This document shows, one piece after another, positions 59,641-64,000 of a stretch of 64,000 bases of DNA. The stretch is from NCBI GenBank assembly GCA_016717205.1, contig JADKGC010000001.1, positions 434,001-498,000 of the forward strand, given 5' to 3'. Position numbers and translations under genes: made by a program. This DNA comes from Candidatus Flexifilum breve. Its GTDB lineage: Bacteria; Chloroflexota; Anaerolineae; Aggregatilineales; Phototrophicaceae. A model generated the notes under the pieces. It ran no database searches. It worked only from the letters and a program-made list of their open reading frames with translations, and was not told the origin of the DNA. How positions within the stretch are numbered: position 1 is the first letter of the stretch; each line of letters starts with the position of its first letter.

Positions 59641-61599
59641 ATGGATCAGTCGAAAAGACTGAAAACCTCGAGCAATCTTTACCAGTCGGAACGGACGGTG
59701 CGTCCGAGTTCACTCTCACGCATCTTAGGACGTGACTGGAAAATGGCCATTCCCTTCGTGATCCCGATCGTCCTCATCATGGGCGGGCTGATCCTGTACC
59801 CTTTCATCAACGCCGTGCAATTGAGCATGACGACGCGTTCGCTGATCACGCGCACCGAAGTCTTTGTCGGGTTCGACAATTACGCGCGCCTCTTTCAGGA
59901 TACCGACTTCATCAGCTCGGTCCGCAACACGCTCGTGTTCACGCTCGCCTCCGTCAGCATCAAGTTTGTGATCGGGATTGGCATTGCTCTGCTGCTGCAT
60001 GGACGACTGCCCGGACGCAACATCCTGACCGCGATCATTCTGCTGCCGTGGATTGTGCCCGAGGTCGTCACCGCGCTGACGTGGCGCAGCATCTACGATC
60101 CGGTCTTCGGCGGCCTAAACCCCATTCTGCAGAGCCTCGGGATCATTGACCGCCCGGTGGCGTGGCTGGCCGAACCCGGTTTAGCCATGCCCAGTGTGAT
60201 CGCCGTCAACGTATGGAAAGGGATTCCCTTTTTCGTCATTCTGCTGCTCGCGGGCCTCAAAGCGATTGACCGGGAGCAGTACGAGGCGGCTGAAGTGGAC
60301 GGCGCGAGCGTGGTGCAGCGCTTCCGGCACATCACCATGCCGGGCTTGCGCTACGTGATCATCACGACGCTGCTGCTGTCCTTCATCAACACCTTCAACA
60401 CCTTTGGCCTCATCTACCTGATGACAGGTGGCGGCCCCGGCGGCGCGACGCGCATGTTCTCAATTCTCGCCTACGAAAAGGCGATTGTCGGGCTGCGCTT
60501 TGGTCCCGGCGTCGCGACCGCGCTCAGCATGGCGCCCTTCATGGCCGCGCTGATCTTCGTGCTGGCCCGTGTGATGCGTCCGAGCGAGCAGGTGCAGGTC
60601 CGGGAAAAAGTCACGGTGTTTGATCGAATTGGCGAATGGGGAAACCGGTTCGTCGGCCTCGTATTGGATCTGGTCTTGCTGCCGCTGCAGTGGTTGGAAC
60701 AGGGCGTGAGCGCCCTCATGCGCCTGCTGGCACCCCCGAAACCCGATGGTCAGCCCCGGCTCCGGCGTTCGCAGTGGGAAGTCTTTGGCGTGAGCACCCG
60801 TCTGCTCATGCTGATTCCCGTATTCATCTTCGTACTGTTCCCGTTCTACTGGATTTTCGTCACTTCTTTCAAAACCGACTTACAGATTCAACGCTTCACA
60901 TCGATTTATGTGCCCGATCCGTGGACGTTTGAACAATATCGCAGTTTGCTAAGCGATACCCCCTTCCTCACGTGGTTCCGCAATACGCTGATCGTCGCCG
61001 TCAGCAGCACGGCGCTGTCAATTGTGATTGCGGCGCTTGCCGCCTACGCGCTGGCGCGCCTGCGCTTCCTCGGCGCGGGTCTGCTCACGACGCTGCTGCT
61101 CATCACCTATCTGCTCCCCGCCTCGCTCCTGTTCATCCCCCTGTACCGCATCCTCACGGATCTCGGCGCAATCAACAACTACTCGTCGCTCATCCTGACG
61201 TATCCGACCTTCCTCATGCCGTTCGCGACGTGGGTGATGATGGGCTATTTCCGCTCCATCCCCGTCGAATTGGAAGAAGCCGCGCTGATCGACGGCACAA
61301 CCCGCTTCGGCGCGTTCCGCCGTGTGACTCTACCGCTCGCCGCGCCCGCGCTGCTCTCGGTCACGTTGTTCGCGTTCACCAACGCCTGGAACGAGTTTCT
61401 ATATGCGTTCGTCTTCATCACCAGCGACAGCCTGAAAACCCTCCCGGTAGGTCTGCAGCTGCTGGTGTTCGGCGACATCTATCCTTGGGGTCAGCTAATG
61501 GCGGCATCGCTCATGATGGCTATTCCGGTCGTTATCGTCTACATCTACGCACAACGCTATCTCGTCGGCGGGTTGACCGCTGGCAGCGTCAAGGGGTAA
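59641..61599 (+). CDS. Fused MalF-MalG sugar ABC permease
   Basis: 652 residues containing both CUT1 permease halves in one chain. The MalF half (about 30-325) has helix 1 VIPIVLIMGGLILYPFINAV, EAA loop YEAAEVDGASVVQRFRHI and MTGGGPGGATRMF. A linker (about 326-380) contains a hydrophobic stretch VGLVLDLVLLPLQWL. The MalG half (about 381-652) has FVLFPFYWIFVTSFK, EAA loop VELEEAALIDGTTRFGAFRR and C-terminal YLVGGLTAGSVKG. Both EAA loops are intact, so one polypeptide should supply the whole channel. No ATPase gene adjoins. Confidence 0.93.
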   Translation: MDQSKRLKTSSNLYQSERTVRPSSLSRILGRDWKMAIPFVIPIVLIMGGLILYPFINAVQLSMTTRSLITRTEVFVGFDNYARLFQDTDFISSVRNTLVFTLASVSIKFVIGIGIALLLHGRLPGRNILTAIILLPWIVPEVVTALTWRSIYDPVFGGLNPILQSLGIIDRPVAWLAEPGLAMPSVIAVNVWKGIPFFVILLLAGLKAIDREQYEAAEVDGASVVQRFRHITMPGLRYVIITTLLLSFINTFNTFGLIYLMTGGGPGGATRMFSILAYEKAIVGLRFGPGVATALSMAPFMAALIFVLARVMRPSEQVQVREKVTVFDRIGEWGNRFVGLVLDLVLLPLQWLEQGVSALMRLLAPPKPDGQPRLRRSQWEVFGVSTRLLMLIPVFIFVLFPFYWIFVTSFKTDLQIQRFTSIYVPDPWTFEQYRSLLSDTPFLTWFRNTLIVAVSSTALSIVIAALAAYALARLRFLGAGLLTTLLLITYLLPASLLFIPLYRILTDLGAINNYSSLILTYPTFLMPFATWVMMGYFRSIPVELEEAALIDGTTRFGAFRRVTLPLAAPALLSVTLFAFTNAWNEFLYAFVFITSDSLKTLPVGLQLLVFGDIYPWGQLMAASLMMAIPVVIVYIYAQRYLVGGLTAGSVKG

Positions 61600-61605
61600 T
61601 TGAGA

Positions 61606-62769
61606 ATGAAAATCACGGACGTGCAAGCCTGTGTCATCGGTCGTGAAGAGCCGGACAGCGGCGGCAGCGTATGGACGTTTGTCCGCGTCTATACGGATCA
61701 GGGCATCGTTGGCACCGGCGAATGTAATTCGGGCGGGCCGGGCTTTTCCGGCTTCGCGACCAAGGCGGCCATCCTCGCCATGAAACCCCTGTTGATAGGC
61801 GAAGACCCGTTCAACATCAACCTGATATACGAGAAGCTGCGGCGGCGCGGGCGCTACGGCGGGTCGAGTCATGCGCCGCTCATTTTCGCGCTCACCGGCA
61901 TCGACAACGCGCTCTACGACATTGTCGGCAAAGCGCTGAATGTGCCGATCTACCAACTGCTCGGCGGCAAATTCCGCGATAAGCTGCGCCTGTACGCCGA
62001 CTGTCATGCCGGTGAGACGAGCGATCCGCAGGCTTACGCGGATAAGGCACTGGAGGTCGTCGCCGAAGGCTATACGGCGGTCAAGTTCGACGTCGATCAC
62101 GCCGTCGAAGGCAAGCTCGACCCGTACAACTGGACAGTCGGCGCGCGCGAGATGAATCAAGTAATCAAGCTGATCGAGGGACTGCGCGCGGCGCTCGGCT
62201 ATGCCACCGATCTCGCCATCGACTGTCACGGCCAATTCGATCTGCCGTCCGCGATCACGCTGGCGAAAGCGGTCGAACCGCTGCGCCTGTTGTGGCTCGA
62301 AGAACCCGTGCCCGCCGAAAACCTCGACGCACTTGCGCAGGTGCGCCGCTCAAGCAGTACGGTGATCTGCACGGGTGAAAATCAATACACGCGCTTTGAA
62401 TTTCTGGAAATGTTTGAGCGCAAAGCGACCGACGTGATCATGCCGGATCTGGCTAAGGCGGGCGGCATTGCCGAAGCCAAACGCATTGCCGATATCGCTG
62501 ATGCGCACTATATTCCTATCGCACCGCACAATGTCTCGTCGCCGCTCGGCATGATGGCCGCCTGTCATGTCATGGCGTCCGTCCCGAATTTCCTCGTGCT
62601 GGAGTTTCACGGACGGATGATTTCGTGGTGGAACGATCTGTGCGACGACGACCAGCCATTTATTGAGCAGGGCTTCATGCGCGTCTCCGACCGCCCCGGC
62701 ATCGGCGTCGAACTCAACGCCAAGAATGCCAAGGCCCTGCTCTGGAACGACGATACTTACTTCGACTGA
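61606..62769 (+). CDS. Enolase-superfamily sugar-acid dehydratase (galactonate dehydratase-like)
   Basis: 387 residues from the ATG at 61606 (AAGGGG 10 bases upstream; TTG at 61600 also possible). Lys160 in VKFDVD; metal ligands Asp206 (AIDCHGQF), Glu232 (LWLEEPVP) and Glu258 (CTGENQY); catalytic His208 in DCH and His308 in APHNVSSPLG. The Asp-x-His and second His pattern is that of D-galactonate/mannonate-type dehydratases. The product would be a 2-keto-3-deoxy-aldonate. It follows the permease stop by 6 bases. Confidence 0.92.
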   Translation: MKITDVQACVIGREEPDSGGSVWTFVRVYTDQGIVGTGECNSGGPGFSGFATKAAILAMKPLLIGEDPFNINLIYEKLRRRGRYGGSSHAPLIFALTGIDNALYDIVGKALNVPIYQLLGGKFRDKLRLYADCHAGETSDPQAYADKALEVVAEGYTAVKFDVDHAVEGKLDPYNWTVGAREMNQVIKLIEGLRAALGYATDLAIDCHGQFDLPSAITLAKAVEPLRLLWLEEPVPAENLDALAQVRRSSSTVICTGENQYTRFEFLEMFERKATDVIMPDLAKAGGIAEAKRIADIADAHYIPIAPHNVSSPLGMMAACHVMASVPNFLVLEFHGRMISWWNDLCDDDQPFIEQGFMRVSDRPGIGVELNAKNAKALLWNDDTYFD

Positions 62770-62792
62770 TTGTGTGCTTGGAGAATTCTGTG

Positions 62793-63494
62793 ATGTCAGA
62801 CCAACCTTCGGTGATTGAGCTGCAAGCGCGCTGGGATAAAATCCGCGTGGCCAACCTGTACGATACGCTGGATGCGATGGGTTACCCCAACCAGTGCCTC
62901 GATCTGGGCATCCGGCCGCTGTTTCCTCAGCGGCACCTCGCCGGACAAGTGATCACCGTGCAGGGGAGCCCGTATGCCCCGCCGCTGCACGGCGCCGAGA
63001 CCGCCAATTGGACGGGGAACTACTTTGAGGCGCTGCGCGGGGCGCTGTATCCCGGCTGCGCGGTCGTGGTCGAGACGGGCGGCGAGCTGCACGCCGGCAA
63101 GTTCGGGGAAATGACCAGTTGGGCGCTCAAGCAAGGGGGCGCGCATGGCATCGTCATCGACTCGTTCATCCGCGACTACCTCGGATTGGAAGTCATCCCC
63201 GATTTTACGCCGTGCGTGCGCGGCACCTCGCCGATTGAGTCGAACAAGCGCTGGCGCATGACCGCCTTAAACGAGCCGATTGCTATGCCCGGCACACTGA
63301 CGGCGCGCGTGCGCGTCGCTCCCGGTGACTGGATCATCGGGGAAGCGGACGGCGTGATCGTGGTGCCCAAAGAGATCGCGATGGAAGCGCTCGTCAAGGT
63401 CGAAGATGTTGAACGGCGCGAACAAGGCATGCGCGAAGATTTCGCCCGCGGTGTCTCCTTCGATGAAGCCTTCAACAAGTGGGGACGCGCGTAA
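62793..63494 (+). CDS. RraA-like aldolase (HMG-aldolase/RraA family)
   Basis: 233 residues from the ATG at 62793 (TTGGAG upstream; GTG at 62772 is also in frame). The RraA/4-hydroxy-4-methyl-2-oxoglutarate aldolase fold shows in ANLYDTLDAMG, VIDSFIRDYLGL and VRVAPGDWIIGEADGVIVVP. The usual GG-x-R-D motif is altered here to GGAHGIVIDSFIRD. Members cleave 2-keto acids such as HMG or oxaloacetate with a divalent metal. In this operon it is the natural candidate for splitting the 2-keto-3-deoxy acid made by the dehydratase (inference). Confidence 0.85.
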   Translation: MSDQPSVIELQARWDKIRVANLYDTLDAMGYPNQCLDLGIRPLFPQRHLAGQVITVQGSPYAPPLHGAETANWTGNYFEALRGALYPGCAVVVETGGELHAGKFGEMTSWALKQGGAHGIVIDSFIRDYLGLEVIPDFTPCVRGTSPIESNKRWRMTALNEPIAMPGTLTARVRVAPGDWIIGEADGVIVVPKEIAMEALVKVEDVERREQGMREDFARGVSFDEAFNKWGRA

Positions 63495-63553
63495 GACGAT
63501 TGGTTTCTCAATCAGCGCCCCTCAGACAGGGGTAGGCTTTCAATTGTCGAGAC

Positions 63554-63599
63554 GAGGCAGGAGCGTAATTCCACCAATTGTGAAATACGCTCCTGCCTC
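63554..63599 (+). terminator. Terminator hairpin of the sugar-acid operon
   Basis: Perfect 14-bp stem GAGGCAGGAGCGTA / TACGCTCCTGCCTC with an 18-base loop, 59 bases after the aldolase stop. The following ATTCCC is a poor T-run, so efficiency is uncertain. Confidence 0.65.
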
Positions 63600-63711
63600 A
63601 TTCCCACCCCGATTCACCCCCTCCTCTGCCGCGAATTCCACCTAAGGCGAAAGACAGTGCCGCCGCATCCCGCTAACGTGAGAGTCATCTCAGCGAGGAT
63701 GGAGGCACAGA

Positions 63712-64000
63712 ATGAACAAGTACGCCCGAATGGCCATTGGCATGAGCTTATTCGTCACCGTGTGGTACGGCCTGCAAGCCTGGTTTGTGCAGTCGGCAGT
63801 TCGAGCGTCCAGCCCGCTCGCCTTCAACGCGGAACGCTACCTGCTCGCCAGCCTCCTGTTGGGCGGCTTCTGCTTCATCAAGCGCATCCCGCTGACACGC
63901 CGCGCTATTCAGGGCGGCGCGCTGCTCGGCACAGTGTTCACGGTTGCGGTCGCGGCGGATACGCAGGGGATCGCGCTTGGTTCGGCGGGGCGCGTGGTCT
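63712..64000 (+). CDS. EamA/DMT-family transporter, N-terminal part (runs off the window)
   Basis: The ATG at 63712 follows GGATGGAGGCACAG. The first 96 residues show helices MAIGMSLFVTVWYGLQAWF, AERYLLASLLLGGFCFIK and GALLGTVFTVAVAADTQGIA, the layout of the first EamA repeat of drug/metabolite transporters. The frame is open at base 64000. Substrate unknown. Confidence 0.8.
   Translation, partial: MNKYARMAIGMSLFVTVWYGLQAWFVQSAVRASSPLAFNAERYLLASLLLGGFCFIKRIPLTRRAIQGGALLGTVFTVAVAADTQGIALGSAGRVV

Noticed and set aside
59641..61599. Permease fusion as a loss-of-stop assembly artefact
   Set aside because: The linker is in frame for more than 50 codons with normal codon use and its own hydrophobic segment, so no single indel would create two normal genes from it.

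Overview
The window looks like a chromosomal segment of a heterotrophic, high-GC bacterium, most likely a Chloroflexota (Anaerolineae-type) organism. This is inferred from the mix of genes rather than from a marker: many carbohydrate ABC transporters whose lipoprotein-like binding proteins end their signal regions in AQ-D, one-chain MalF-MalG permeases, oversized PhnE-type permeases, and short perfect intergenic palindromes. No rRNA, tRNA, CRISPR array, integrase or transposase was seen.

Layout. 1-4149 (+): the end of a CUT1 sugar-transport operon (binding-protein tail, MalF, MalG) and an unrecognised enzyme with a probable alpha/alpha-toroid fold. 4422-6245 (+): a secreted tannase/feruloyl-esterase-like hydrolase. 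6431-8886 (+): hypC (frameshifted), hypD and hypE for NiFe-hydrogenase maturation. 9061-13742 (-): a ytfQ-ytfR-ytfT-yjfF-type furanose transporter (ytfR frameshifted). It is divergent from 13919-19965 (+), a sensory cluster with a hybrid histidine kinase, a single-domain receiver, a periplasmic sugar-binding protein, a NarL-type kinase and a LuxR-type regulator. 20310-21095 (+): a secreted protein of unknown role. 21182-27210 (-): an Opp/Dpp-type transporter, followed by a TetR regulator (27400-28083) that is divergent from a GH3 glycosidase (28256-30487). 30681-34644 (-): phnE, phnC and phnD, with a SIS-domain sugar-phosphate isomerase gene (34767-35375). 35548-42149 (+): a polyol operon with a SorC regulator, binding protein, two permeases, a small membrane protein, a xylitol/sorbitol-type dehydrogenase and an SDR. 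42324-48355 (-): LacI regulator, GH13 glucosidase and CUT1 transporter (binding-protein gene frameshifted). 48463-53833 (-): ArsR-like regulator, CUT1 transporter and secreted GH43. 54342-55630 (+): a patch of four small unknown genes. 55783-63494: a sugar-acid region with two enolase-superfamily dehydratases, a GntR regulator, a binding protein, a fused MalF-MalG permease and an RraA-like aldolase. 63712-64000: start of an EamA transporter.

How it works together. Almost every block pairs an uptake system with a regulator and one or two catabolic enzymes, as expected of a specialist in plant- or microbe-derived oligosaccharides, polyols and sugar acids. None of the five CUT1 systems carries its own ATPase, so a shared MsmK/UgpC-type ATPase must lie elsewhere. 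Directly after all eight transport-operon binding-protein genes there is an inverted repeat able to form an RNA hairpin, suggesting that binding proteins are expressed above their permeases. Three otherwise well-conserved genes (hypC, ytfR, the 44151-45433 binding protein) are each broken by one single-base indel, and a fourth (MalF at 50386) may have one near its start. This pattern fits residual assembly error better than gene decay.
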